A program made the translations under genes and the position numbers. From positions 124,001 through 188,000 of the forward strand of contig NZ_CP120638.1 of NCBI RefSeq assembly GCF_029537235.1: a stretch of 64,000 nt of DNA. Direction: 5' to 3'. The DNA is from Rhizobium sp. 32-5/1 (lineage in GTDB: Bacteria > Pseudomonadota > Alphaproteobacteria > Rhizobiales > Rhizobiaceae). Of the stretch, positions 49,218 through 59,072 are shown piece after piece. Under the pieces are notes generated by a model. It saw nothing but the letters and a program-made list of their open reading frames with translations, did not search any database and was not told the origin of the DNA. Position 1 is the stretch's first letter, and each line of letters starts with the position of its first letter.

Positions 49218-49940
49218 TCAGTGATACCGCCGGATCAAGCCAACGAGTTTTCCTTGAATTTTCACACGGTCCGGACCGAAAATTCTGGTTTCGTAGGCAG
49301 GATTTGCAGCCTCGAGAGCAACTGACGCGCCCTTGCGGCGGAAACGCTTCAGTGTTGCCTCTTCTTCATCCACCAGGGCAACAACGATTTCGCCGGGATT
49401 GGCAGTGTTGCAGTTGCGTATGATGACAGTGTCGCCATCGAGAATGCCCGCCTCGATCATCGAGATCGCCCTTAACCTCCAGCGCATAGTGATCGCCAGA
49501 ACCGATCATTTCGATTGGCACGGAAATGTCATGGGTGTTGTTCTGGATGGCTGATATTGGCACACCGGCCGCGATCCGACCCATCATCGGCACGGAAACA
49601 GATGTACCGTCGCCATTGGTTGAAGAGCCGGGCTTGGCATTTGCAGCGGGGAGGGCACCTTACCCAAACTGCCTTGAATGACACTTGGGGAAAAACCCCG
49701 TTTTGGCTGCAAGCTCGGTGAATACGCCTCCGGAAGCTTGATAACCTCAAGTGCGCGCGCTCTGTTGGGCAGGCGGCGTATAAAGCCACGCTCTTCAAGC
49801 GCGGTGATCAGCCGGTGAATGCCAGACTTGGACGCCAAATCAAGCGCATCCTTCATCTCGTCGAAAGATGGGGGCACACCAGATTCCTTCATCCGTTCAT
49901 GAATGAACAGAAGCAGTTCCTGTTGCTTGCGGGTCAGCAT
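49218..49940 (-). CDS. lexA: SOS repressor LexA; two frame breaks
   Basis: About 240 aa, the usual rhizobial size, after one extra base is removed near 49464 and one base restored in G4 49648-49651. The N-terminal winged helix [14 protein letters not shown] is intact. The repaired middle gives the self-cleavage Ala-Gly site (R-I-A-A-G-V-P-I) and the catalytic Ser in K-G-D-S-M-I-E-A-G; the catalytic Lys is in A-T-L-K-R-F. LexA represses DNA-damage genes and cleaves itself when RecA is activated. Its own SOS box lies upstream. The two opposite indels would leave a non-functional repressor if real, which is unlikely. Confidence 0.93.
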
Positions 49941-49988
49941 GTTGGCACACTCCGGAATCTTGAAACAAATCAAGAACGAACACTATAT

Positions 49989-50003
49989 GTTCCACATGTG
50001 TTC
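49989..50003. promoter_or_regulatory. Alphaproteobacterial SOS box (LexA operator) of lexA
   Basis: GTTC-CACATGT-GTTC exactly matches the direct-repeat GTTC-N7-GTTC operator of alphaproteobacterial LexA and lies about 50 bp before the lexA start, implying autoregulation. Confidence 0.9.
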
Positions 50004-50127
50004 TGCAAGTGCCTAAAATTCAGTGAAATTTGCGAAGGGGCCTGCGGCGGCATGAACATTGAAGCTCTGCAAGCATTCTAACAATGGCGCGTCCGGTCAA
50101 AGACCGGGATCTGGGTTTCCGCCTAGA

Positions 50128-50148
50128 GCGACGCAACAATTGCGTCGC
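50128..50148. other. Perfect 9-bp hairpin downstream of the DUF982 gene
   Basis: GCGACGCAA (50128-50136) and TTGCGTCGC (50140-50148) with a 3-nt loop. No U-tract follows on either strand, so it is not a classical terminator; it may stabilise the DUF982 transcript end. Confidence 0.5.
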
Positions 50149-50180
50149 CCGTCTGCACGGGAAAGCGGAGGAAGTCTCCA

Positions 50181-50423
50181 CTAGTGAGCCTTGAGGCGAG
50201 CCTCGCGTGTTGCCGAGATAAATACGGCGCGGGCTTCTTCCGCAGATTTGCGGCCATCTATGGCGGCGCGGCAAATGCTGCGGGCCGCGACATAATGCGG
50301 GCCTCGGAGCTCCGGCCAAAGATTGGCTAGGCAGTTCAAAGCTTCCGATGGACCGCTGACGATTTGGGTGTTGCCTTGCAGAAAGCCGATCTCGATCGGT
50401 TCATTCCATTTTACCTGGCGCAT
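50181..50423 (-). CDS. DUF982-domain protein (80 aa)
   Basis: ATG 50423 follows an AGGAAA site. The sequence shows the DUF982 pattern: W-N-E-P-I-E-I-G-F-L-Q-G-N, then V-S-G-P-S-E-A-L-N-C-L-A-N-L-W-P, ending in A-R-S-I-C-R-A-A-I-D-G-R-K-S-A-E-E-A-R. DUF982 proteins are small, abundant in Rhizobium genomes and of unknown function. It is a single gene between lexA and the nuclease-like gene. Confidence 0.82.
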   Translation of the reverse strand: MRQVKWNEPIEIGFLQGNTQIVSGPSEALNCLANLWPELRGPHYVAARSICRAAIDGRKSAEEARAVFISATREARLKAH

Positions 50424-50687
50424 GGATTTCCTCCCAGCTATTTTCGGCAGCAACGGCGCAAGCGCCGCCAAGTTCCCCGCAAAGCTGCCAATCCTCCAAC
50501 GGCAGCGCACGAACAACCTGTCTTTGCAGTCTGGCGCTGTTCGTCGCGCCTGTAAAGACCCTGCGTTTGCGGCGCTCGTCGTGTTTTTGCTCGCCCACCG
50601 CCGTTTTGGCGAGGTTGAAACCAGTTTCCGGCAACGTTTCGTTAAATCCGTGCCGCCGATAATAGAGGACGAATCGGAATCGGTATT

Positions 50688-51371
50688 ATGAGCAGCAATC
50701 CAAAATCGAAACGACGCACGCGGCGGCCCAAAAAGACCGTGTCACAAGGGCATATCTGGCCATGGTATCTCGCTGCCGTGATCGTCGTCGGTGGAATCAT
50801 GATTTATGACAATCGCCAGCAGTTGAAGGCGTGGAGCGGAAAGACCGAACAAAGCCAGATAGCGAGGCAGGAACAGCGACGCAAGCCGGAGGTGTCGGTC
50901 AAGTCGACCGTGGGCGCGAAGCCCGTTTCTTTCGCCAAGCCCGCGCAAATTCTGCCGCGTGTGCCTGTGCCGGATAATCGGGTCGAGGAAAGCGCGTCCA
51001 TCCGTGCGGCCTTGCCCGGCAAGTTCTTTTATTGCAGCCCATCCCGTGCCGACAATTGCGTCATCGATGGCAACACCTTCATCTTCAAGGGCGAAAAGAT
51101 ACGCATCGCCGATATCGAGGCACCGAAGGCCAGGCAAGCCCGCTGCGATGCGGAACGACTGCTCGCCCATGACGCCAAGGAACGGTTACGCGTGTTGCTG
51201 AGCGCCGGTGATTTTAAGCTGGCGGCATGGGCCGACGAAAACGGCGACCCGGCCCGCGGCGCATCGCGTCGCGTCATTCGGAACGGTCAATCCTTGGGCG
51301 AACAGATGGCGGTCGAGGGTGTGGTCCAAAGACGAGACGGCAAGCGCAGGCCCTGGTGTCCGCAGGGCTGA
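50688..51371 (+). CDS. Membrane-anchored thermonuclease-family (SNase-like) protein
   Basis: 227 aa. A basic N-terminus (K-S-K-R-R-T-R-R-P-K-K) precedes one membrane helix (W-Y-L-A-A-V-I-V-V-G-G-I-M-I-Y), then a linker and a C-terminal SNase-like domain with D-G-N-T-F-I-F-K-G-E-K-I-R-I-A-D-I-E-A-P. That corresponds to the D-G-D-T and I-R-L-x-x-I-D-x-P signatures with D-G-N-T instead of D-G-D-T, so one metal ligand is Asn and nuclease activity is doubtful. The domain faces the periplasm. Rhizobia carry several such proteins. Confidence 0.78.
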   Translation: MSSNPKSKRRTRRPKKTVSQGHIWPWYLAAVIVVGGIMIYDNRQQLKAWSGKTEQSQIARQEQRRKPEVSVKSTVGAKPVSFAKPAQILPRVPVPDNRVEESASIRAALPGKFFYCSPSRADNCVIDGNTFIFKGEKIRIADIEAPKARQARCDAERLLAHDAKERLRVLLSAGDFKLAAWADENGDPARGASRRVIRNGQSLGEQMAVEGVVQRRDGKRRPWCPQG

Positions 51372-51376
51372 GATTT

Positions 51377-51622
51377 TTAGCGCTGCTGCGTCCGCAACGC
51401 CTCGATCAGCGTTCGGACTTTGCCGGTGGCATAGACGATGTCTTCACGCGGCATGTGCACGGCGATCTCGACATCCTTCCAGCCTGCGCCATTGTCGCGT
51501 GCAAACGTGACTGCATCCTCCAGCGATTGAAAGACTGAAGCCGGTGCGTCCTTGATCCAGAACTGCACGGAACATTCCGCATCATGGTAGCTGGTCAGAG
51601 CCTTGATCGGGTCGAAAGCCAT
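51377..51622 (-). CDS. Small hypothetical protein (81 aa)
   Basis: ATG 51622 is preceded by GGAGAAACC. The protein starts M-A-F-D-P-I-K-A-L-T-S-Y and contains V-Q-F-W-I-K-D-A-P-A-S-V-F-Q-S-L-E-D-A-V and W-K-D-V-E-I-A-V-H-M. It looks like a compact alpha/beta protein, reminiscent of small DUF2188-like domains, but no family is certain. It is convergent with the SNase-like gene, 5 nt between stops. Confidence 0.65.
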   Translation of the reverse strand: MAFDPIKALTSYHDAECSVQFWIKDAPASVFQSLEDAVTFARDNGAGWKDVEIAVHMPREDIVYATGKVRTLIEALRTQQR

Positions 51623-51755
51623 GGTTTCTCCGGTTTGATGAAGCCGATTTCGAGGCAATGTTAGGTCAATGCGCAGCGGCGAACTCCACCATCGCATCTC
51701 TGGCTGTACTGGTGGAGCCCGTGCATTTCGCAGGCGAAGCACAGCAAAGCGTGGA

Positions 51756-51845
51756 TGGCGGAAGAGGTGGGATTCGAACCCACGGTACGGTCTCCCGCAC
51801 GCCGGTTTTCAAGACCGGTTCCTTAAACCACTCGGACACTCTTCC
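51756..51845 (-). tRNA. tRNA-Ser (anticodon UGA)
   Basis: Minus strand GGAAGAG pairs with CTCTTCC, anticodon loop CTTGAAAA with TGA, a long variable arm, T-loop GTTCGAATC, and CCA encoded. Length 90 nt. Confidence 0.95.
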
Positions 51846-52139
51846 AGCGAGCGTCTTATTGCGCGAAGTCCTGGGATTTTGCAAGACGAAAGCCTTCAGG
51901 GCAGGGGAGGATTTTGATGTTGCCCCATGAAAAGGCTATCGCGTCGCCCGCACGCCTCTGATCGTTAACCATTCGCAAACCATAAAATCCAATTCCCATT
52001 CCGGCACACGATCTCCATTCGCAATTCGGCCATGTTGTTGTCATGATTAATGGGCCGTTACGTGAGGTGACGCCGGCGGTTGCTGAGGGGCAAGACAGCT
52101 TTCGCCGGGAGAGTATCGACGAAAAACGACGTGGGACAG

Positions 52140-53185
52140 ATGACATCCAACAAGACTGCGGCCTTCCTGTTGAGGGGATTGCGCTTTGCTGCGATCCCGT
52201 TGTTGTGCGGTGCGTTGACCGCCTGTCAGTCGACGTCCAGCGTCAAGCCGGAAAAGCCTAAGCGCAGCAAGGAATATTTTGCCGAATCGATCTATGGCGT
52301 AAAGGCGAGCCCGCGCGTCGCCAACGGCAAGCAAATCCCCAAGGGTGGCGGTCGTTACCAGGTTGGAAAACCCTACAAGGTCAAAGGCAAATGGTACACG
52401 CCGAAGGAAGATTTCGGCTACAACAAGACAGGGATGTCGTCCTGGTACGGGGCTGCCTTCCACGGTCGCCTGACTGCAAATGGTGAAGTCTATGACAAAT
52501 ACCACCTGTCAGCGGCGCATCCGACTTTTCCGCTGCCGAGCTATGCCCGCGTGACGAACCTGGAAAACGGCTCCTCCGTTATCGTCCGCGTCAACGATCG
52601 CGGCCCCTATGAATATGGCCGCATAATCGACGTTTCATCGAAGACGGCTGATTTTCTCGATATGAAGCTCAAGGGCAGCGCCAAGGTTCGCGTGCAATAT
52701 GTCGGCCGCGCGCCGATGGACGGCAACGACATGCCTTATCTGATGGCCTCTTACGTCAAGAAGGGCGACCGCGGTCCGTCAACCTTCCCCGAAGGCCAGA
52801 TCGCCACGGGCGTCATGGTGGCGTCCAACGAGCCGATGCAAAAGCAGGTCCAGTCAATGGATGACAACCTCGGCACGCTGACGATCCCCGCAAAATCAAA
52901 TCTCGATACCGGCGTGCCGGTGACGGCACTCGCCGAGCAACCCACCGCATTTTCCGCACCCCTGGTCTCGACGCCATGGTGATGTTGCCCGATATCGGCC
53001 CGATCCCGATGGAGCGTCCGGAATTCATGCCGATGCCTGGTGGCAATGTGGCCTATGCGGCGGCCTATGTCGAAGCCCGCGTCAGCGATTCAAAAACCGC
53101 TTTCGACGCCATCCTCGTCGATACGAACCCGCTCAACGAAGCCTCGATCCTTGCCTACGCAAAACGCCAGGCCAGCGCGCGCTGA
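52140..53185 (+). CDS. rlpA: Septal ring lytic transglycosylase RlpA-family lipoprotein; one frame break
   Basis: About 348 aa when one base is restored near 52959-52970, which joins S-A-P-L-V-S to D-A-M-V-M-L-P-D-I-G and adds a ~70-residue tail. ATG 52140 starts a lipoprotein signal with lipobox L-T-A-C at about residues 27-30. The double-psi beta-barrel domain is clear: M-S-S-W-Y-G-A-A-F-H-G-R-L-T-A-N-G-E, then A-A-H-P-T-F-P-L-P and V-R-V-N-D-R-G-P-Y. RlpA cleaves denuded glycan strands at the division septum; whether this member is catalytic is not known. No SPOR domain is visible at the C-terminus. Confidence 0.88.
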
Positions 53186-53255
53186 TCATCCGCGAGGCGG
53201 TTGTTGAACCTTCACCAACCGCCTGCTATGCCCGGTGGAAGAACCGGAGTTGTTG

Positions 53256-54410
53256 ATGCGCGCACGGCCTCTGCCTTTGTTGACCCTCGTCCTGTGCTTG
53301 ATGGCTTCGCTCGCCTGCGCTCAAACGCCGGTCTTTGAGACTAAAGCGAAACAGGCCTATCTCATCGACGCCGAAACCGGCACGGTGCTGTTTTCCAAGG
53401 ACGAAAACACCCCGGTTCCGCCGGCCTCGCTCGCCAAGCTGATGACCATGGAAGTCGTGTTCGACGCGCTCACGCGTGCCGAACTGACCCCGGACACGAC
53501 CTATACCGTTTCCGAACATGCCTGGCGGACCGGCGGTGCGCCATCGGGCACATCGACGATGTTTGCGGCGCTGAAATCGGGCGTGAGCGTCGGCGATCTC
53601 ATCCAGGGCGTTGTCGTGCAACTGGCCAATGATGGCTGTATCATCCTGGCGGAAGGCATGTCCGGCAGCGAGGGCGCGTTTGCCGAGCGCATGACGAAGC
53701 GTGCCCGGACGTTGGGTCTTTCGGTCTCGACCTTCAAAAACCCGACCGGTCTGCCGGATCCCGGCAACACGGTGACGATGCGTGAAGTGGTCATGCTGGC
53801 CCGTCATATCCAGGCCAGCTATCCGAATTTCTACCGCTTGTATTCACAAGCCGATTTCGAGTGGAACAAGATCAGGCAGCGCAATCGCAATCCGCTGATC
53901 GCCGCCAATATCGGCGTCGATGGCATGGCCACGGGATTTGCGGAAGGTTACGGGTTTTCAATCGTTACCTCCCAACAGAAAGACGGGAAACGCGTCTTTC
54001 TCGCTATGGGTGGCCTTGCCTCCGAAAAGGAACGCGTCGAGGAAACGAGAAAGATTCTCGACTGGGCGATGAGCGCCTTCCAGAAGAAGACGGTGTTTGC
54101 CAAGGGCGATATCATCGGCGAAGCCAGTGTCTATGGCGGCGCAGCTTCGAGCGTACGGCTGGTGACGAGCGGACCTGTCGATGTGCTGGTGCCCGTCAAC
54201 AATCCCGACCGTTTGAGTGCGCGGGTCATCTATAAATGGCCGCTGCGGGTCCCCATCGCCTCCGGACAGACAGTCGGAACCCTGAAAATTTGGAGCGGCG
54301 AGCGGCTGCTGCGCGAAATTCCGGTCGAAACCGCTGCCGCCGTCGAGGCGGGGACGCTGACCAGCCGTTCTGTGGATGCGCTGCAGGAACTGCTGTTCTT
54401 CTGGCTGTAG
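53256..54410 (+). CDS. D-alanyl-D-alanine carboxypeptidase family (S11) protein with atypical motifs
   Basis: 384 aa with a signal peptide (cleavage near A-C-A-Q, residue 23). The S-x2-K motif is S58-L-A-K61 in P-P-A-S-L-A-K-L-M. The second motif, normally S-x-N, reads L123-A-N125, and the third, normally K-T-G, reads A225-T-G227. Both substitutions affect residues usually needed for catalysis. A C-terminal PBP5_C-like beta domain follows (P-V-D-V-L-V-P-V-N-N). It would trim pentapeptide side chains of peptidoglycan if active. It lies downstream of rlpA and upstream of tmk in a typical rhizobial order. The substitutions could be a lineage trait; an active enzyme cannot be assumed. Confidence 0.85.
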   Translation: MRARPLPLLTLVLCLMASLACAQTPVFETKAKQAYLIDAETGTVLFSKDENTPVPPASLAKLMTMEVVFDALTRAELTPDTTYTVSEHAWRTGGAPSGTSTMFAALKSGVSVGDLIQGVVVQLANDGCIILAEGMSGSEGAFAERMTKRARTLGLSVSTFKNPTGLPDPGNTVTMREVVMLARHIQASYPNFYRLYSQADFEWNKIRQRNRNPLIAANIGVDGMATGFAEGYGFSIVTSQQKDGKRVFLAMGGLASEKERVEETRKILDWAMSAFQKKTVFAKGDIIGEASVYGGAASSVRLVTSGPVDVLVPVNNPDRLSARVIYKWPLRVPIASGQTVGTLKIWSGERLLREIPVETAAAVEAGTLTSRSVDALQELLFFWL

Positions 54411-54491
54411 CGAAATTGGCTCGCGAAGGTTTCGCCGCAAGGCACAATCGGGTAGACAGTAGACGGTTCGCAACAGGAACGGAAATTCAGA

Positions 54492-55197
54492 GTGACGGTC
54501 GGAAGCGGGTTGTTCGTGACATTCGAAGGCGGCGAGGGGGCAGGCAAGTCCACCCAGATTCGCCTGCTTGCCGATGCGCTGCGACAGCGTGGCCGGCCGG
54601 TGCTGATGACCCGCGAACCCGGCGGATCGCCGGGCGCCGAGGCGACGCGGCACGTGCTTTTGTCCGGCGCTGCCCAGTCTTTCGGGATCCGCATGGAAGC
54701 CATCCTGTTTGCCGCGGCCCGCAGCGACCATGTCGAAGAGGTGATCCGACCGGCACTTGCCGAAGGGGCCATCGTGCTCTGTGACCGCTTCCTCGATTCT
54801 GTCCCGCGTCTACCAAGGGATTACCGGCAATCTGGAGCCACCCTTCATCGAAGCGCTGGAGCGCGTCGCCATCAATGGCGTCATGCCGGATTGCACCATC
54901 ATCTTCGATCTTCCGGCGAGCGTCGGTATGGAGCGCGTGCGCCGCCGCGCCGTCGCGCCGGATGCCCAGACTGGCGAGGACGTCGAACTCGACCGTTTCG
55001 AGAAGGAAGAGATGGACACGCACGAAAAACGCCGCGAGGCTTTTCTCGATATCGCGGCAGCCGATCCGAAGCGTTGCCATGTCATCGACGCGACCGGACA
55101 GCCGGACGCGATCGCAGCTTCGGTTCTTTCGATCGTCGAAGCGGCCTTGTCCGGTCACGGCAAAAATGGCCATGGCGGCTCGGAAGCAGCGCAATGA
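54492..55197 (+). CDS. tmk: Thymidylate kinase; one frame break
   Basis: About 234 aa when one extra base near 54800 is removed, giving C-D-R-F-L-D-S-S-R-V-Y-Q-G. It phosphorylates dTMP to dTDP and is essential. The P-loop is [11 protein letters not shown], the R-E-P-G-G segment follows, and the DR(Y/F) motif is D-R-F. GTG 54492 is the start. Left uncorrected, the first part reads on in another frame into holB and mimics a fusion. The stop overlaps the holB ATG (ATGA). Confidence 0.92.
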
Positions 55198-56237
55198 GCA
55201 GTGAAAAATATGGCGTGCTCGACGGAGCCTTGCCGCCTGCGGAAAACATGCGGCTGTTCGGGCATGCCGAAGCCGAGCAGTTTCTGGCGCAGAACTATCG
55301 CTCCGGCAAGGGTCATCACGCCATCCTGATCGAAGGGCCGGAGGGCATCGGCAAGGCGACGCTGGCGTTTCGCTTTGCCAACCATGTTCTGAGCCATCCC
55401 GAGCCGACTCAGGCACCTGATATGCTGGCAGATCCCGATGCCAATGCGATCGTCAGCCGGCAGATCGCTTCGGGCGCCTCACACAATCTGCTGCACCTGA
55501 CGCGACCGACGGATGAAAAGACCGGCCGCGTCAAAAGCGCAATCACCGTTGATGAGGTCCGACGCGCGGGAAAATTCTTTTCGCAGACATCGGGCACCGG
55601 CAACTGGCGGATCGTGATCATCGATACCGCCGACGACCTCAACCGGAATGCTGCCAACGCAATCCTGAAAATCCTTGAGGAGCCGCCGAAACGGTCGCTT
55701 TTCCTGGTCCTCACCAATGCGCCGGGAAAGCTGCTTCCCACCATCCGCTCGCGCTGCCTGCCGCTGTCCCTGCGCCCGCTCGGGCCTGGCCCGATGCGGC
55801 AGGCGATGGCCAATCTCGGCTTCGAAATTGCCGGGGCGAATGCGGAGAAGGTCTTTGCCGCCGCCCATGGCAGCATTTCGGAAGCCCTGAAACTTGTGAA
55901 CTACGGTGGGCTCGACATCATCACCGCCTTTGACGCGGTGCTGGCCGGGCAGGGACCGGGTATTCGCAAGGACATGCACAAGCTCGCCGACACGCTCTCG
56001 GGCAAGGACAGCGAAACCATTTTCGATTTCTTCTCCGACCTCGCCGGGAACCATATTATGGCGCAGGCACGCCAGGCCGCTCTGGCCGGCGATCTTTCCC
56101 GCGCCGACAGCTTTGCGCGACTGTCTTCCGCCATTTCCGAGAAACTCATCCTTGCCGGCGCCTACAATCTCGATCGCAAGCAGACAATCCTATCACTAAT
56201 GGACGAAATCAGGGCTGTGTCTATTTCAGCGGCTTGA
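55194..56237 (+). CDS. holB: DNA polymerase III delta' subunit
   Basis: 347 aa clamp-loader subunit. The P-loop region is G-P-E-G-I-G-K-A-T, Walker B-like [11 protein letters not shown], then [14 protein letters not shown] and T-I-R-S-R-C, the SRC signature of delta'/gamma subunits. It partners delta and tau/gamma to load the sliding clamp. It is translationally coupled to tmk, the normal order in Alphaproteobacteria. The zinc-binding Cys set of the E. coli protein is absent. Its end overlaps the convergent mazG-like gene by 17 nt. Confidence 0.92.
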   Translation: MSSEKYGVLDGALPPAENMRLFGHAEAEQFLAQNYRSGKGHHAILIEGPEGIGKATLAFRFANHVLSHPEPTQAPDMLADPDANAIVSRQIASGASHNLLHLTRPTDEKTGRVKSAITVDEVRRAGKFFSQTSGTGNWRIVIIDTADDLNRNAANAILKILEEPPKRSLFLVLTNAPGKLLPTIRSRCLPLSLRPLGPGPMRQAMANLGFEIAGANAEKVFAAAHGSISEALKLVNYGGLDIITAFDAVLAGQGPGIRKDMHKLADTLSGKDSETIFDFFSDLAGNHIMAQARQAALAGDLSRADSFARLSSAISEKLILAGAYNLDRKQTILSLMDEIRAVSISAA

Positions 56238-56526
56238 ATTTCCATTTTCGCTCGATTGCCGCAGAGAGATTAATCCCGTTTTCTGTGGCAAAAAGCAGGA
56301 CATGGCCTATCAAGTCAGCCGTCTCGTCGGCCAATGCCTGTTTTAGGTCCTCTGAAGATTGCCCCTTGGTGCGACCGCGACCCGTCAGCTTGTTCCAGAT
56401 CTGAGTTAGCTCGCCGAGCTCTTCCTGCATCTTCAAAATAAACCAATCCCGATCACGTTCGATCTGGTGCATCTCGGCATAGCGAGCCGAGGCACGCGAG
56501 AATTCATCGGCAAGGTCTGTCAGCAT
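56221..56526 (-). CDS. MazG-like nucleotide pyrophosphohydrolase domain protein
   Basis: 101 aa, all-alpha. The metal-binding pattern E-E-L-G-E-L...D-E-T-A-D-L-I-G-H is that of the MazG/HisE superfamily (E-E-x2-E then E-x2-D). These enzymes hydrolyse non-canonical NTPs; the substrate is unknown. The extra insertion [10 protein letters not shown] between the helices is unlike typical MazG. It has its own ATG 56526 and is convergent with holB. Confidence 0.8.
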   Translation of the reverse strand: MLTDLADEFSRASARYAEMHQIERDRDWFILKMQEELGELTQIWNKLTGRGRTKGQSSEDLKQALADETADLIGHVLLFATENGINLSAAIERKWKFKPLK

Positions 56527-56731
56527 TATCTCGAACCCTTCTGCTGTTCACTTAATGTTCCAGATTTGAAGTCTCCCTGTCAAGCCGCGTTTTCCATCCT
56601 TCCGGCATGACGGAAAGATTCGGTGCTGCTGCCGTCCATTGACGGTTTTCCGTGAACCGACTGTTTCATCGCAACCTCGGATGCGCTAATAGCCAGACAC
56701 CAAAAGATTAGTCACAGAGCAAATCCTTACC

Positions 56732-58281
56732 ATGACAGACAAGTCCCCTTCTACATCACCACCGCGATTTCCTACCCGAACGGTCGGCCGCATATCGGCC
56801 ATGCCTACGAGTTGATCGCGACGGATGCCATGGCGCGCTATCAGCGTCTGGATGGGCGCGAGGTGCTGTTCCTGACGGGGACGGACGAACACGGCCAGAA
56901 AATGCAGCAGACCGCGCGCAAGGAAGGCATCACGCCGCAGGAACTGGCGGATCGCAATTCCGGCGAGTTCCAGAAGATGGCCGTGCTGCTGAATGCGTCG
57001 AACGACGACTTCATTCGCACCACCGAGCCGCGGCACCATGAGGCAGTTAAAGTTATCTGGAACCGCATGAGCGACGCAGGCGACCTTTACAAGGACAGCT
57101 ATGCCGGCTGGTATTCGGTGCGTGACGAGGCGTATTTCCAGGAAAGCGAAACCGAGCTCCGCGCCGATGGCGTGCGCTATGGGCCGCAGGGAGCGCCGGT
57201 TGAATGGGTGGAGGAGGCGAGCTACTTCTTCAAGCTTTCTGCCTATGAAGAGCGTCTTCTCAAGCATTACGAGGACAACCCTGATTTCATCGGCCCGGCC
57301 GAACGTCGCAACGAGGTGATATCCTTCGTCAAATCCGGGCTGCGCGATCTGTCGATGTCGCGCACGACTTTCGACTGGGGTATCGAGGTTCCGAACGATC
57401 CGTCGCATGTCATGTATGTCTGGGTTGACGCGCTGACCAATTACATCACCGCGACCGGCTACCTGACCGATCCGCAAGGGCCTAGAGCGAAATTCTGGCC
57501 GGCCGATATCCACATGATCGGCAAGGATATTATCCGCTTCCATGCGGTCTACTGGCCGGCTTTCCTGATGTCCGCCGGCCTGCCTTTGCCCAAGCGTGTC
57601 TTCGCTCACGGCTTCCTGCTCAACAAGGGCGAGAAGATGTCGAAGTCGCTCGGCAACGTCATCGATCCCTTTGCGCTGGTGGAGCATTTCGGGCTCGATC
57701 CGATCCGCTATTTCTTCCTGCGCGAGGTCTCCTTCGGCCAGGACGGCAGCTATAGCGAAGAGGCGATCGCCACCCGCATCAATTCCGATCTGGCAAACGG
57801 CATCGGCAATCTCGCCAGCCGCTCGCTGTCGATGATCGTCAAGAATTGCGACGGCAAGATCCCGGAATGCGGACCGCTTGCCGATGCCGACAAGGCGATG
57901 CTGGCGGCTGCCGATGCGCTGCTTGCCTCCACGCGCGACGACATGAACGCACTGATGATCCACCGGGCGCTCACCTCGATCATCGCGGTTGTCTCGGAGG
58001 CCGACCGTTATTTTGCAGGGCATGAGCCTTGGGCCTTGAAGAAGACCGATCCGGCCCGCATGGGAACCGTGCTTTACGTCACGGCAGAGGTTGTGCGCCG
58101 CATTGCGATCCTGCTGCAGCCGTTCGTGCCGCAATCCGCGGATAAGCTTCTGGACCTGGTGGCCGTGCCGGCAACCCAACGCGACTTCGCGCATTTCGGT
58201 GAGGCGGGTAGGCTTGTGACGGGTACGCCGCTGGAAGCACCGAAGCCGGTTTTCCCGCGCTACATCGCGCCGGAAGTTTAA
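56732..58281 (+). CDS. metG: Methionyl-tRNA synthetase; frame break near the start
   Basis: About 516 aa from ATG 56732 when one C is restored in C4 56745-56748, giving [15 protein letters not shown]. It charges tRNA-Met. The class I HIGH motif is P-H-I-G-H-A-Y and the KMSKS loop [10 protein letters not shown]. The length fits the short alphaproteobacterial form without a C-terminal tRNA-binding appendage. Without the repair the frame starts only at ATG 56812 and lacks HIGH, so the break must be an error or the cell would need another copy. Confidence 0.93.
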
Positions 58282-58291
58282 GGGCGCACAG

Positions 58292-59070
58292 ATGCTGATC
58301 GACACCCATTGCCATCTGGACTTTCCGGATTTCGAGGCCGAGCGCGACGCCATCGTTGCGCGCGCCATGGCCGCCGGCGTTGGCCAGATGATCACGATTT
58401 CGACGCGGGTAAAGAAGTTCGACTCGATCCTTGCTATCGCCGAGCATTACGACAACGTCTTCTGCTCCGTGGGCACGCATCCCCACAATGCCGACGAAGA
58501 GCTCGACATCGAAGCGGCCGATCTCGTGCGGCTTTCGGCGCATCCCAAGGTCGTGGCGATCGGCGAAGCGGGTCTCGATTATTTCTACGACAATGCACCG
58601 CGCGACGCCCAGATGACCGGCCTGCGCCGGCATATCGACGCTGCCCGGAAGACAGGCCTGCCGCTGGTCATTCACAGCCGCTCGGCCGATGACGACATGG
58701 CGGCGGTGCTGACCGAGGAAACAGGGAAGGGGCCTTCCCTTTCCTCCTCCACTGCTTTTCCTCCGGCCCGGAGCTTGCCCGCATCGGCGTCGCGCTCGGC
58801 GGCTACATCTCGTTTTCCGGCATTCTGACGTTCCCGAAATCGGAAGAACTGCGCGAGATCGCCAAGACAGTGCCGCACGACCAGATGATCGTCGAAACCG
58901 ACGCTCCCTATCTAGCTCCAAAACCTTATCGCGGAAAGCGCAACGAGCCGGCTTATGTGGCGCACACAGCGGAGGTTCTGGCTGAGACGATCGGCGTGAC
59001 GACGGAGGAGATTGCAAACCTCACGACAGAAAATGCGTTTCGCATCTTCTCAAAAATGCCGAGGCTCTGA
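58292..59070 (+). CDS. TatD-family metal-dependent DNase; one frame break
   Basis: About 259 aa when one G is restored in G4 58729-58732, joining E-T-G-K-G to A-F-P-F-L-L-H-C-F-S. TatD family: D-T-H-C-H-L-D-F at the start (metal His pair), I-G-E-A-G-L-D-Y-F in the middle, V-I-H-S-R, H-C-F-S-G and the final E-T-D-A-P-Y-L-A-P. These enzymes are deoxyribonucleases or hydrolases acting in the cytoplasm. The gene begins 10 nt after metG and is followed by the MBL gene after 2 nt, the usual metG-tatD-MBL order. Confidence 0.9.
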
Positions 59071-59072
59071 GC

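Noticed and set aside
54492..56237. Apparent tmk-holB fusion protein of 581 aa
   Set aside because: The fusion exists only because an extra base near 54800 puts the start of tmk in the holB frame. The middle part is out-of-frame thymidylate kinase; removing the base gives two normal overlapping genes.
56686..58395. Minus-strand open frame of about 569 codons opposite metG
   Set aside because: Shadow of metG; MetG carries HIGH and KMSKS on the other strand and the antisense product matches nothing.
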